64,000 bases of DNA from Topomyia yanbarensis (Eukaryota > Arthropoda > Insecta > Diptera > Culicidae). Below the pieces are notes generated by a model. The model saw only the letters and a list, made by a program, of their open reading frames with translations. It was not told where the DNA came from and made no database searches. The translations under genes were made by a program, and so were the position numbers. The number at the start of each line of letters is the position of its first letter. The stretch's first letter is position 1. Of this stretch, positions 10,530 to 22,289 are shown one piece after another. The stretch lies in assembly GCF_030247195.1 (NCBI RefSeq), contig NC_080672.1:67311771-67375770 (forward strand). The letters are read 5' to 3'.

Positions 10530-12236
10530 CACAATCTGTAACGATTTATTACAACGTATTCATTTCCCACATTCTCCTTTTTGGATCGGAACAAATAGCA
10601 AAGGTACTAGATTTCCATGAAACGCGGTATAAAAGGTTCATTCGAATTTAATTGGCTTACTTTATTGTGTTAGTGTAGCATGACGAAAACGAAATCAGAC
10701 TATTTTCACTATTCATTCTAAAGCTTATGGACTAGTAAGTGAATGGATCAGTGGAGATTTACCTGTGTGTATTTTGAATAAATTTAATTCTAGAACGCTA
10801 TTTCCTCGTTGTCATGACGCATTCGGCCGGCCTGGTACAATAGGCGGAGAATCGCGTCGATGGGTTTTGTGGCGTTCTTGATGACGAATCGTAACCGTTT
10901 TCAGTTCAGCATAAAAATTGGCAATCGCTGCCGGCACGGTTTCACGGTTGCTATTCACGTTCTGGTTTAATTTTATTGTTTACTAAAACCATTCGGCTTT
11001 CGAGGAAGAGATGTTTGGATGCTCAGTAAACCGTCACTAATGAAGCTTTCCGTGTGAAAATTGAGTTTTAGGGGGCTGTAAGCACAACTCTGCTTCTAGT
11101 TACAATCACTATAAAATTGTTAAATGTTTCCAGGCAGTATGAAACTTTCGGTATATTTGGATTTAAAATATACAACACTCTTATTTTTCTTTAACAACCA
11201 CGGCGGAAATGTTTCGCTCAAACACGTTCCCCTTATCTAGATGCACACGCTGTTTCCGGTCTGCTGAACACATCGTCAGCCATCAAACGTGAAAACTGCT
11301 GCATTCACCATGATCGAAACACAAAATTCCAAAACGAACATTTCCTTTCGCAAAGGTCACGAAATTGCACAACTTTAATAACTTATTAAATTGCCAAAAT
11401 CGGAAAATTGTTCACAACCTACTCCGTTGAATTCAGATCCAATCTAGCAAACCGCTTCTCGCGACGACCTCTTCTGCACTGAATTGACTGGCCGAAGTTA
11501 AACATGATGGCAGCAGATCCATCCGATGATCAAAGTTGGCGACCCGCTGAAGTTAGAAGTTCACTTTTTCCACCTCTCTGCATTGTTATTTTCGTATCGC
11601 TGTGTGGGTAAATGTTGAATTTGAACGCAATCACGTACCTACCTATGGCAGGAAGAGCGGGAAAAAGGGGAAAATTGTATTCAACAATAATACACACCGT
11701 GTCGCCCGTTGCTGGTTTTTGGTCGAACAACGCGGAAAATGATGAGTGAATAATGTGAGCACATCGCAGAACAAAATGAGATCACGATCGTATTCCATTC
11801 AGCACGGTTTGGTGGGTTTGTGTTTGGTCGGATGTGAGTTTCGGATGTTAGACTAATCGGGCACTCTGATGATTGCTATCTCAGCGACCTTTGGATCGGT
11901 TCCCTAAGCATATACCTTAACTTGGCTAATTGGATGAATATGGAATGTAAATTTGGAACGTCACTCTATTCTTTACAAGTTATAGGGTGTTGCGCTTATT
12001 TTCACAATATTTCTATGATAAACCTACCTATTTAAACCTGTTGGTTGGAGCAGTGTCCGCCATCAGCGCATTGGCTCAAAAGCTGTACACACACGTTTTC
12101 CTACTATAAAAAAATCTTTTTTCGTTATTTACCGTCCGATTTCTGCACTAATACCGGAGTTGCAATCAAGCTAAGTTCAAGCTATAACTAAAAAAATGAA
12201 CTAAGGAAAACTGAAACTGTTAATTGAAGTATAAAT
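10530..12236. other. Apparently low-copy intergenic DNA
   Basis: Between 10.8 and 11.9 kb the composition is more balanced and I find no similarity to other parts of the window, unlike most of the sequence around it. On the minus strand a short frame with its ATG near 11,505 opens MFNFGQSIQCRRGRREKRFA and stops after 29 codons. I do not recognise it. A regulatory region or untranslated exon is possible but not shown. Confidence 0.4.
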
Positions 12237-12528
12237 AAGAAGCAACACTCCCGATAGCCGGCTGTCCGGAGTTTAAGTTGCTGGATGAAAATTCTCAGAA
12301 ATTGATCGCTATCAACCTCCGTGCATATTGCTAAGAACATAGTGTCTACCAAGATATACCTTCTGATCTTTTTCCTTCCTACACAATGTTGTTCCTATGA
12401 TGCTTGTGGAGATGCAGTCTCGGTCTCTATCAACAGCGAGTGTCGTGCTAACATTCCTTTCTTTCCTCGGCAGAACAGCTTTGGTGGTGACCGGCGTCGT
12501 TTTATGAATATGTTAAGTTAGTGAAACA
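12237..12528. repeat. Left copy of 292-bp direct repeat flanking I element
   Basis: This sequence, beginning AAGAAGCAACACTCCCGATA and ending GTTAGTGAAACA, is repeated at 19,142-19,434 with six substitutions and one single-base indel. It ends exactly where copy B's 5' UTR starts. It is best read as a very long target-site duplication. The short frame inside it is not a recognisable gene. Confidence 0.85.
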
Positions 12529-12560
12529 GTCAGTCTCTACGCATCGCTCGATCGAGATAG
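12529..12560 (+). promoter_or_regulatory. Putative internal Pol II start of the I element
   Basis: The element opens with CAGTCAGTC, giving a TCAGTC initiator. Insect non-LTR elements such as jockey and I start transcription at their first bases from a TCAKTY-like initiator with no TATA box, and the position here fits. There is no experimental support. Downstream promoter motifs are not clear. Confidence 0.45.
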
Positions 12561-12886
12561 AAGTGTTTTGTATTCGGTCTGTTGGAAAAAGAACAGTGCA
12601 GTAATCCGCGTTCAAGGTTATTTTGCCATTCTTTGCCTCTTCGAGGTTTGGACTTTTATTTTCTTTTGTGCGTGTGTTAACCGTTAGGCCACATTCCTCA
12701 ACCTTTTGTTCGTAAAGCGAGGATTGAACAATAACCAGCTATTTAAGCTGGACTGGTGCGTCGTGGGAAACGAGTATACAGATAAGTGAAATCCACCTTT
12801 TTGATACATTTACGGCTTTTTCCCGTCTGCGCGGGTGCTGACCCCGTGCGTTGACGGTGTCGACGGCTTCCTCCCCGGATGGCCAA

Positions 12887-14176
12887 ATGGAGATCGAGTC
12901 GACTCCTAAGGCTCTCCCCCGACCCAAACAATATCCAGAGCTCTCGACCGGTCCCTTTGTGATCTTCTTTCGGCCCAAAACAAAATCGCTGAATCTATTA
13001 CAGATTTCAAAAGACCTGACGGAACGGTTCTCGGCTGTGACCGAAATAAAAAAGGTCCGCTCAGACAGGCTGAGGGTCGTGCTGACTAACTCAAAGCAGG
13101 CAAACGATATTGTTTGCTGCGAGCACTTTACGAAGGACTATCACGTGTATATTCCAGCTGTAAAAGTACAGTCTGAAGGCGTTGTCACCGATGACAGTTT
13201 GACATGCGAGGATCTGCTGCAGTACGGGGTTGGCAGTTTTAGAGACCGCATACTTCAGCCAGTGAAAATACTCGAGTGCAAGCGTTTGCACTCAGTAGTA
13301 GTTGCGGGGGATGGTTCAAAAACGTACCCCCAATCAAACTCTTATCGGTTGACCTTCGCTGGTACCGCTTTGCCAAATTACGTCCTCTTGCACAAGGTTC
13401 GTCTGCCTGTGCGTCTGTTTGTGCCGCGGGTCATGAATTGCACAAAGTGTAAACAATTGGGTCACACAGCCACCCATTGTAGCAATAAGGCCCGCTGTGA
13501 AAAATGCGGGGAGAATCATCTAGATGATTCGTGCAGTAAGAATGCTGAGAAGTGTCCTTACTGTGCAGAGAATCTGCATGATATCTCGGCATGTCCCGCG
13601 TACAAACTACGCGGGGATAAACTAAAACGTTCCCTTGCGGGACGATCCGAACGTTCTTTCGCAGAAATGCTAAAGAAAGCTACACCACCAACCTCAACAA
13701 ACATCTATGCTCACTTGCCTCCTAACGAGGGCGAGGCTGATGACCCACAAGAGGGAACATCTACTAGGGCGCCTAGAAGTTATAGGAAGAGGAGGAACAT
13801 TTCCTCTCCTAAAGTTCGTTGTAAAGGCCAGAAGGTATCCCTTGACGGGACTCCGAAAGTCACATCTATTGGAAGTGTTGCAACCAAACCGAAGTAATTA
13901 GCTCCTGGTCTTGGATGATTAAACTCAGAGAAGGAGTTCCCAGCACTTCCCGGAACATCAAAAATCCCAAGTGTTCCTCTGTTTCAGTTCGAGAATAATC
14001 GCGGCACTGGAATTATCAAACTCTCGGACATTGTGGACTGGATAATAAAAACTTTCAATATAACTGATCCTATTAAAAGTCTTATGTTAGCTTTTCTCCC
14101 TACAGTAAGAACATTTTTGAAGCAGTTGACTGCTAAATGGCCCCTCCTTTCAGCGATTGTATCCTTCGATGGCTAA
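12887..14176 (+). pseudogene. Copy B ORF1, RNA-binding protein with three CCHC knuckles
   Basis: This encodes the ORF1 nucleoprotein that would coat element RNA. The ATG at 12,887 is the first in frame after a stop at 12,839. Residues about 20-110 hold a conserved N-terminal region (GPFVIFFRPKTKS...). Three zinc knuckles follow at about residues 185-236: CTKCKQLGHTATHC, CEKCGENHLDDSC and CPYCAENLHDISAC. Then comes a basic linker and a C-terminal part with EFPALPGTSKIPSVPLFQ, typical of I-clade ORF1 ends. The frame is cut by TAA at 13,895-13,897 and TGA about 12 bases later. Copy A still has CAA and TCA at these places, so both are point mutations and the full frame was 429 codons. The stop at 14,174 overlaps the ORF2 start. 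Confidence 0.85.
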
Positions 14177-17100
14177 CTCATCGAACGAGGTCACGGATTT
14201 GATCACTGTTCTACAGTGGAATTGCAGAAGTATCATCCCGAAAATCGATTCCTTCAAAATTTTAATAAATAATTTGAGTTGCGATGCATTTGCATTATGT
14301 GAAACTTGGTTAACTTCCGACATAGATCTCAACTTCCACGACTTTAATATTATTCGCCTGGATCGAGACACCCCCTATGGAGGAGTGCTTTTGGGCAGTG
14401 CTACGAAAATTCAAAATCAGCTACCTATTTCTGCTTGCATTTATTGAAACCGACATTCAGATTCAACGCCTCCCTCATTCATTCACTTTCCAACTGACTG
14501 AAATTTCATGCAGAATCGAACGCTTGAGTGCAGAGGAAATATAAATTCATTCATCAACCAAAGCATTCATTTGCTATTATGTCGACAGTTTGAAGGCAGA
14601 AGTTACCATCTTCTACATTTTCGAGCATAAGTGAACTGCGTAATCTATATCTGGTGCACTTTTGCTCAATAATCCCTTTCAGAGCTAGCATAGAAATAAA
14701 ATTCACTTTGCTTCTGAAATCGAACATGTCCGTACCTGAAAGCGCTGCGTCGGGAGAACGAATGACGATGGAAACGAATAAAAAAATTCATTCATCGCAG
14801 TGGGCATGAATTGAATTTCGTTTTCTTTCAAGTTCATGCAGCGATGTCAATTTTTTTGAGCTCTGCTTTTGGGGATCAAAAAGCGCTATTCCTTCTACAG
14901 AATTAACCTTCCCTCGATAACAGGTATTGAAGTTGTCGCTTGTCAAGTAACAACCAAAGGCAAAAGCCTTTGCATAGCTTCCATATATATTCCCCCCAAC
15001 ACCGCGATTGGGCATCGCCGGCTACATGACATCATAGAATCCCTGCCTGCACCTAGTTTTAGGCGACTTTAACTCTCACGGTACGGAATGGGGTTGCCTT
15101 TATGATGATAACCGTTCCTCTTTAATTCACAATATTTGCGACAACTTCAACATGACAATTGTAAACACGGGTGAAATGACACGGATTCCTCCCCCACCAG
15201 CGCGCTCAAGCGCATTAGATTTATCCCTTTGCTCGACCTCGCTAAAGTTAGAATGCGCGTGGAAGGTAATCCCTGATCCCCACGGTAGCGACCATCTGCC
15301 GATCGTAGTCTCAATCAATAACGGCTCAAGGCCATTGAAAACAATCAATATTTCGTATGACCTCACACGAAATATCGATTGGAAGAGCTATGCTGCCGCG
15401 ATATCCGACAACATCGAATCTACTCAAGAACTTCCTCCGGAGGAAGAGTACAGCTTTTTGGCTGGCTTGATTCTCGACAGCGCGAATCAAGCTCAGACTA
15501 AGCCAGTACCCGGCGCGAACATACAAAAACGTTCTCCCAATCCCTGGTGGGATAAAGAGTGCTCAGACGTGTACGCAGAGAAGGCCGCCGCGTTTAAGAC
15601 TTTCCGGAACGACGGGTTACCCGCTAGTTTTCGACAGTACGCGACGTTAGACAAGCGAATGAAGAGTTTGTTGAAAGCCAAAAAACGCGGTTATTGGTGC
15701 CGGTTCGTCGACGGATTAACGAGAGAAACATCGATGAGCACTCTTTGGGGAACAGCCCGACGTATGCGAAATCGAAACAATACTAATGAGAGCGTGGAAT
15801 ATTCAAACCGTTGGATATTCGATTTCGCCAAGAAGGTTTGTCCGGATTCCGCCCCGGCACAGAAGATCTACCGCGTCGCGTCCCGTCACGATAACGCGAA
15901 CGAAACACCTTTTTCGATGGTGGAGTTCTCACTTGCTCTCTTGTCGTGTAACAATAAAGCTCCAGGGCCAGACAGGATCAAATTCAACTTGTTGAAGAAT
16001 CTGCCAGACTCTGCCAAGAGACGCTTGTTGAACTTATTTAATAAGTTTCTTGAGGCTAACATTGTCCCACACGATTGGAGGCAAGTGAAGGTCATCGCCA
16101 TCCAAAAACCAGGAAAACCAGCCTCCGACCACAATTCGTATCGACCGATCGCAATGCTATCTTGTATCCGGAAGTTGTTCGAGAAAATGATCCTATCCCG
16201 CCTCGACAATTGGGTCGAAGCAAATGGCTTACTGTCAGATACACAATTTGGCTTTCGCAAAGGCAAAGGGACGAACGATTGTCTTGCGTTGCTCTCAACC
16301 GAAATTCAAATGGCCTATGCTAGTAACGAGGAGATGGCATCAGTGTTCCTAGATATAAAGGGGGCTTTTGATTCAGTTTCTATCAACATTCTTTCAGAGA
16401 AGCTGCACCAGCATGGTCTTTCAGCGACTTTAAACAACTTTTTACTAAACTTGTTGTCGGGAAAGCACATGCATTTTTCGCATGGTGACTTATCGACATC
16501 ACGATTTAGCTACATGGGCCTTCCCCAGGGCTCATGTCTAAGCCCCCTGTTATACAATTTCTACGTCAACGACATTGATGAATGTCTTGACAATTCCTGC
16601 ACGTTAAGACAACTTGCAGACGATGGCGTGGTGTCTGTTACGGGACCCAAAGCTGTCGATCTACAAGGACCATTACAGAATACCTTGGACAATTTGTCTG
16701 CATGGGCTATTAAGCTGGGTATCGAATTCTCCACGGAGAAAACTGAGCTAGTTGTATTTTCTAGGAAGCGTGAACCAGCACAACTACAGCTTCTATTAAT
16801 GGGTCAAACTATAGCTCAGGTCTTCACAGTAAAATATCTAGGGGTCTGGTTCGATTCGAAAGGTACTTGGGGATGCCATATTCGGTATCTGAAACAGAAA
16901 TGCCAACAAAGGATCAACTTTCTTCGTACAATAACCGGAACGTGGTGGGGTGCCCACCCAGGAGACCTAATTAGGTTGTATCAAACAACGATTCTGTCGG
17001 TACTGGAATACGGATGCTTCTGCTTTCGATCCGCCGCGAACATACATTTCATCAAACTCGAAAGAATTCAGAATCGTTGTTTGCGTATCGCCTTAGGGTG

Positions 17101-18328
17101 CATGCAGTCGACCCATACGATGAGTCTCGAAGTCCTGTCGGGGGTTCTCCCGCTGAAAAATCGATTTTGGGAACTCTCATATCGATTGCTCATTCGATGC
17201 GATATCTTGAACCCGTTGGTGATTGAAAATTTCGAAAGGCTTGTTGAGCTCAATTCTCAGACCCGTTTTATGTCACTGTACTTTGACTACATGGCGCAAA
17301 ATATTAATCCTTCTTCTTACAATCCCAATCGTGTGCATTTCATAAATACTTCTGAATCTACTGTTTTCTTCGACACATCCATGAAAGATGAGATTATTGG
17401 AATTCCAAAACACATACGCCCACAAGTGGTTCCAAATATTTTTTATAATAAATTCCGAGAAGTCGACTGTTCTAAGATGTTTTATACTGACGGATCAAAC
17501 CTCGAAGGGTCCACTGGCTTCGGTATTTTCAATCAAAAGTTCACCGCCTCCTACAAACTCAGTGACCCTGCTTCAGTTTACGCCGCAGAACTAGCTGCTA
17601 TTCAGTATACCCTTGGAGTCATTGACACATTACCCGCAGACCATTACTTCATCGTCTCGGATAGTCTGAGTTCTATTGACGCTATTCGCTCGATGAAACA
17701 TGGAAAGCATTCCTCGTATTTTTTGGGGAAAATACGGGAGCTACTGAGTGCTTTATCTGACAAATCTTTCCAGATTACCTTGGTGTGGGTCCCTTCTCAT
17801 TGCTCCATTCCGGGCAATGAGAAGGCGGACTCCTTAGCTAAGGTGGGTGCCATTGAAGGTGACGTTTTTGAAAGACCAATTTGCTTCCACGAATTTTTCA
17901 CTATTACTCATCAGAGAACCCTCGAAAGTTGGCAAACCTCGTGGAGCAATGGGGAGCTAGGAAGGTGGCTACATTCGATAGTCCCTAAGGTATCGACGAA
18001 ACCTTGGTTCAAGGGGATGGATGTGGGTCGTGACTTCATTCGTGTGATGTCCCGACTCATGGCGAACCATTACACGCTGGATGCACATCTCCGACGTATT
18101 GGGCTCGTGGAGAGTGGTATCTGCGCTTGTGGCGACGGTTATCACGATATAGAGCACATAGTCTGGGCGTGCACCGAGTACAGTTCCGCTAGGTCTCGGC
18201 TAATGGATACCCTGCGGGCCCGAGGAAGACCAACCAACGTCCCGGTTCGAGATGTGCTGGCGAGCCGCGATGTCCTCTATATGTCCCTTATATACACCTT
18301 TGTGAAAACCATCAATATACAAGTCTAA
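14169..18328 (+). pseudogene. Copy B ORF2: endonuclease, reverse transcriptase, RNase H polyprotein
   Basis: This is the catalytic protein of the element. It starts at ATG 14,169 (MANSSNEV), inside the last codons of ORF1. An APE-like endonuclease opens with LQWNCRSIIPKIDSFK and CETWL, continues after the MITE with ASIYIPPN and GDFNSHGTEWG, and ends with SDHLPIV. In the 1058-codon intact part (15,152-18,328), reverse transcriptase motif A is FLDIKGAFDS (residues 399-408), LPQGS is at 457-461 and the catalytic LADD (in place of YADD) at 488-491. RNase H shows TDGS (D780), AAEL (E813), SDS (D837) and NEKAD (D893). The tail has CxCx7HxxxxC near residue 992. Breaks: a MITE at 14,396-14,865 and a one-base-class frameshift at about 15,050-15,062. 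Without them the protein would be about 1,226 residues, normal for the clade. Confidence 0.9.
14396..14865. mobile_element. hAT-like MITE inserted in ORF2 endonuclease
   Basis: The insert is 470 bp with ends CAGTGCTACG and, reversed, CAGAGCTCAA. It is flanked by an 8-bp duplication CTTTTGGG (14,388-14,395 and 14,866-14,873). An 8-bp target duplication and CAGNG ends are the hAT superfamily signature. Removing one duplication plus the insert (478 bp) rejoins GGVLLG to IKKRYSF in frame, proving it is an insertion. Several ATTCATTCAT words lie below the ends. There is no coding content. Confidence 0.9.
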
Positions 18329-19141
18329 CTGCCCCTTCTTATTTTCCTTATCATTCTCAGAACCCTCTTCCACCTGTATCAAAGCATCTGTATCGAATGA
18401 GCCAACAAACACGGGACCTACGGCACGAACATACCACGCCTAACTCGAAATGTAGCCGATCCACATCTGAGCCGTACTACGAAATCGTCTGGAAAAACCC
18501 CTGCCATCTTGAGGAGGACCACCCGGCGTCCCAGTACATGATTCCCCTGATGAAGGCCACCCGAGTTTGTAATCCATCCGTTGATCTCACGATGCCTGAA
18601 ACTGAAATAATTTTCTCTCCCTGCCATCTTTGTCTACCCTCCCTCCCCTGACTCTTATAACCAGAAGTAACACCCCTTCCCCCCCCCCCCCCCCCCAATA
18701 TCATCACGAAGCATTTAGCTCTTCTTGTCTCTTCTAGTTTCAACTATTATATTATATAATCTCGTTGAAAATGCCCAACTCTACTACCCACAAAAATAAC
18801 TATAATTACGAATCTTTACAAAATTCAATCATGCCCTCTAGTTATTCCTAGTTTTAAGTTAGTCGTAAAAAATTGTCCCCCTTAGTTAAACATTATTTGC
18901 TCCAATAATCTCACTGATAAAAATGTCAAACCATATTGCCATAAAAACTAAATGACCCCCCTAATCTTACGAAAATAATATTATCCCCTTGTGTAGAGAT
19001 AGCTATAAAATCGCATTATTTTCATTTTAAAAAAATCAATATGCAATCCCCTAGTTTTAAGCAATTTAAAATGTAAAACAAAACAAAATTGGCACCTTTA
19101 AGCTAACGCAACGTGCCTTATCAAATAAACGATTTGAATAA
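18329..19141 (+). other. 3' UTR of I element copy B
   Basis: Non-coding sequence after the ORF2 stop. It includes a poly-C run at about 18,679-18,696 and several CCCCCTTAGTT/CCCCCTAATC-type words, and ends AATAAACGATTTGAATAAA just before the right direct repeat. The end would be the site where reverse transcription is primed. The tail is AATAAA-like rather than a long poly(A). Confidence 0.75.
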
Positions 19142-19434
19142 AAGAAGCAACACTTCCGATAGCCGGCTGTCCGGAGTTTAAGTTGCTGGATGAAAATTCT
19201 CAGAAATTGATCGCTATCAACCTCCGTGCATATTGCTAAGAACATAGTGTCTACCAAGACATACCTTCTGATCTTTTCCCTTCCTACACAATGTTGTTCC
19301 TATGATGCTTGTGGAGATGCAGTCTCGGTCTCTATCAACAGCGAGTGTCGTGTTAACATTCCTTTCTTTCCTCGGCAGAACAGCTCTGGTGGTGATCGGC
19401 GTCGTTTTTATGAATATGTTAAGTTAGTGAAACA
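19142..19434. repeat. Right copy of 292-bp direct repeat
   Basis: Matches 12,237-12,528 (about 2% different). It begins immediately after the element's 3' end, and after its last bases (GTGAAACA) the sequence continues TGCACAGTGAG, which should be the old flanking DNA. Confidence 0.85.
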
Positions 19435-20150
19435 TGCACAGTGAGAATGATTTGTTCCTCCCATGCATAATTTTTTGATTCATTGTGCATTTTCACTCAT
19501 TTGGTCAATTACGAAGTGCAACTACGGCTAAGCTATTTCGTATTGTAGAAACTTCTTTACGAGCATGGTCCATATAAGTTGTTAAATCGAAACTATCTTC
19601 AACCTATATCTTCTCTCAGGAAACTGGTAATACAGTAAAAATATCGTATTGAAAAGAATTTATAGTAATAAATCCGATATATTGAGCTAGTCCTTTGAAT
19701 AACGAGGGAATGTTTAGATTGGGAATCAAATTCTTCATTTACGTTTCGGTACGGTATTTCCGGCCAGACGAGCGTAGCGGCACTAACACTGACTATAACA
19801 AGATATTCCGTCGTCACAGAACGTGCTCCAAAAATACTCGAAATAAGCGAAAGATAACAGAAATCAAATAAACGACCAATGCTGCTTCCTATTTTATTTG
19901 AAAATATTTGTCTACCTTAATTGTCGGGAGCTGTGGCCCTGATCTTGTGGATGCGGTATAAACAATAATGTTCTCTTTCATAAATTCCGATCATGTGGGT
20001 GAGTGGAATGCAAAGATCCACGAGAACTAAACAATACGTTCCCAATTTTTATTTCGCCAGAACTCGATTAAAATTACGATTTGTTACTGTTACGATTGCC
20101 GCAAAGTTCTACTGTATGAATTTGGTTGACTATTTTCGGCAAATTTAAGA
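19435..20150. other. Intergenic DNA, no gene seen
   Basis: AT-rich sequence to the right of the element. It is expected to be the original neighbour of the pre-insertion site. I find no coding or RNA signal. Confidence 0.5.
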
Positions 20151-20151
20151 C

Positions 20152-20249
20152 TAAAGGTCAATTTCTTCACCCTCGCTGTTTAAGCCAGGTTTAAACGTAC
20201 TGGTAAACCTGATTTAAAAGTTAAGCGAGGGTGAAGAAATCGGCCCTAA
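20152..20249. mobile_element. 98-bp MITE with 26-bp inverted ends
   Basis: The left end TAAAGGTCAATTTCTTCACC and the reversed right end TTAGGGCCGATTTCTTCACC share 22 of 26 positions through CCTCGCT. The centre is also nearly palindromic (GCCAGGTTTAAACG...TGGTAAACCTGA). The whole element could fold into one hairpin. A half copy lies at 321-372. Confidence 0.75.
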
Positions 20250-21830
20250 GAGAAACGACAGCAATAAAATTAAAAGACAGATTGGTATTCTAGAGCATAT
20301 CAGTTATTAGCTTAAAAAATATGATTGTTATGTTCTTAAGGAAAATTCTTGCTCATGAGCTGATAAAAAGACTCCCCAACTCTTCGTCCGGGAGCTGCAA
20401 ATCGAATTCACTTCCGCTGCCCACAATAACTTTGCCACTCCATTGTGATTGTTGAACAAATAAGAGCAATTCATTCCCCATTATCAACCACAACTGATAC
20501 CGCTTTTTCATTTTTCTTTATCCTACTAGCGTCCGCTAAGAATCGCATATATCAAATGGATGGTTATATTATTAGATTTTTGTCCTTGGCGATTACAACT
20601 TTCATGAACAGGTCTTTTTTAATTAACTCCGAAATCTGAACAGCTTATTTGCATTGGACAGTTCAAACACTGCAAAGAGGCATTATTGTTCGTTGCCAAG
20701 TCTGGTAAACAGGAAAGTGTGTTTTGTTTCGGGAAAGTTTAATTAGATAAATCTTTCCAATGAATTTTTGCATACAAATTAGTACCGTCGCAGTTGTGGA
20801 ACTGGATGCTGGTCTAGGGAGCTACATTCAATGATTTCATTGGAATATTTCGTTAGAATATTTAAGATTTCACGAAATTAATATATTTTAAATGCAATCA
20901 AGGTTTAAGAAAATTGAAAGCGATATCGTAGGAGTTCAAATTATTCAAACGCTTATTTATGGCAACATTGAAAAATTCCTTGATAATCGAATTGTACATG
21001 AACAAGAAGTGTGTTACGTTAATTAGCAATCGGGTCATTAAGCTATGTGCTGTTTTCGCTCTAATCCGAAGCAGCCGATGCTAAAGATACGATTTTAATC
21101 CACCTAACAGTCACTCCCTTCCGACATTATATCGATTGAGAATATTTAGAACATGATGCTTCGCGATTTTTTTTAATAACATGTAGTAACGTGGGACAGT
21201 GGCAGGGTTCAGATAAACGCTCGAGTCACTTTTTATTGTGAGCTTGACAAACTCGCTGTGGATTAAGTGTGAATTTTACTGATTTAAAACATCAGAAGAG
21301 AGTTATCCAAAAATGTAATATCATACTAACTTATTTAAAAGGTTTTCTTTCACAAATAACATCAAATATTTCGATACCCTGAACATATGGAGCATTCATG
21401 TCTTCAACAAAGTAATTTGTAATAGCACTCTCGAAAACTATGCTGAAGACATTAAGTCTCGACCTAAATTTGTTGGAAAAAGAAATTCTCCCTAATTACT
21501 TCTAAGTGTTAAATCAACGCAAAAATTATCATATCAGATAATGTTTTGTTTTACGTATTAAAATCGAAGATGCTAATCCTCCAAAATTAGCAGCTTCGTA
21601 ATGGTATGATTTTGACCCTAAATAACTATTTTCGAACATTCATTTCACCTATTCATATAATTAATGATCCAACAAAAATCAAATGCTCAGGCATTATGCA
21701 TGTTCCCAGAATGCTTCGCTTTGCACTGTACAAGTCTCGAGAACATATTTCATGGCTTGATATGTAGAGGTACCGCAGACTAATAATGAGTTATCAAACA
21801 ACCACAGAATACGACGAAAAACGAAAAATT
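20250..21830. other. Intergenic DNA, no gene seen
   Basis: AT-rich. Only short frames without recognisable protein are present. Confidence 0.5.
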
Positions 21831-21834
21831 GTGG

Positions 21835-22140
21835 TCAAAATTGTTAAAGTCACATTTTATGTCTGCCTTTTTTTCTCGATTTTGGCTAAATACCATTTAT
21901 TTTTTTAACGAAGGTTTGCCATATTGCCATTTTGAATTTCGAAAAACTGACTTCAGATTCGTAATCATCGATGTCCAAAACCCATAATTTCATGTAATTG
22001 TTACAAAATATGGAAATCTACCACGAATAATTAATCGAAAGTGTTCTCAAATCTTTAAACGCGTTTATCTGAAATCATAATTTTTCAAAATTGCTTGCAA
22101 TCTTATATGAAAACCGATTTAATCCACATAGCAGGGAGAT
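21835..22140 (+). repeat. Dispersed repeat, same as 52.28-52.5 kb
   Basis: Shared words in the same order include CTTCAGATTCGTAATCA, CATGTAATTGTTACA and CCACGAATAATTAATCGAAAG, spread over about 250 bases and matching 52,280-52,500. The element type is unknown. Confidence 0.65.
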
Positions 22141-22289
22141 GAGACATTTCCTACACATATCACTGTTGGATCATTCATTAGTTTGCCGAACTCATGCGAA
22201 GTAGGCATCCAACTAAAGGTGGGATGAAAACAGTTTCTAGTCCTACACCAATAAAATCTCGAAGAAACTGTATAAATTATAGATAATCA

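Larger units (their letters stand above)
12529..19141 (+). mobile_element. Full-length I-clade non-LTR retrotransposon, copy B (MosquI-like)
   Basis: The layout is a 5' UTR of about 358 bases, ORF1 (12,887-14,176), ORF2 (start at 14,169, stop at 18,328) and a 3' UTR of about 800 bases ending in AATAAA-like sequence directly before the right direct repeat. RNase H downstream of the reverse transcriptase, APE-type endonuclease before it, and a three-knuckle ORF1 are the hallmark of the I clade. The ORF1 and ORF2 sequences resemble the MosquI family described from Aedes. It is not autonomous now: ORF1 has two stops, ORF2 holds a MITE and a frameshift. Three other fragments of the same family are in the window (copy A at 4.8-8.9 kb, C at 50.9 kb, D at 26.5 kb). 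Confidence 0.9.

Noticed and set aside
11400..11730. Possible small host gene on the minus strand (29-codon MFNFGQS frame, 66-codon frame)
   Set aside because: Short and unrecognised; noted only as low-copy sequence.
12321..12521. 66-codon frame in the left repeat and its partner at 19,226-19,444
   Set aside because: No similarity recognised; the frame differs between the two copies at its end because of a one-base indel.
12237..19434. Reading the 292-bp direct repeats as LTRs of an LTR retrotransposon
   Set aside because: No TG...CA ends, primer-binding site or polypurine tract. The enclosed proteins are non-LTR type (APE endonuclease, no protease or integrase).
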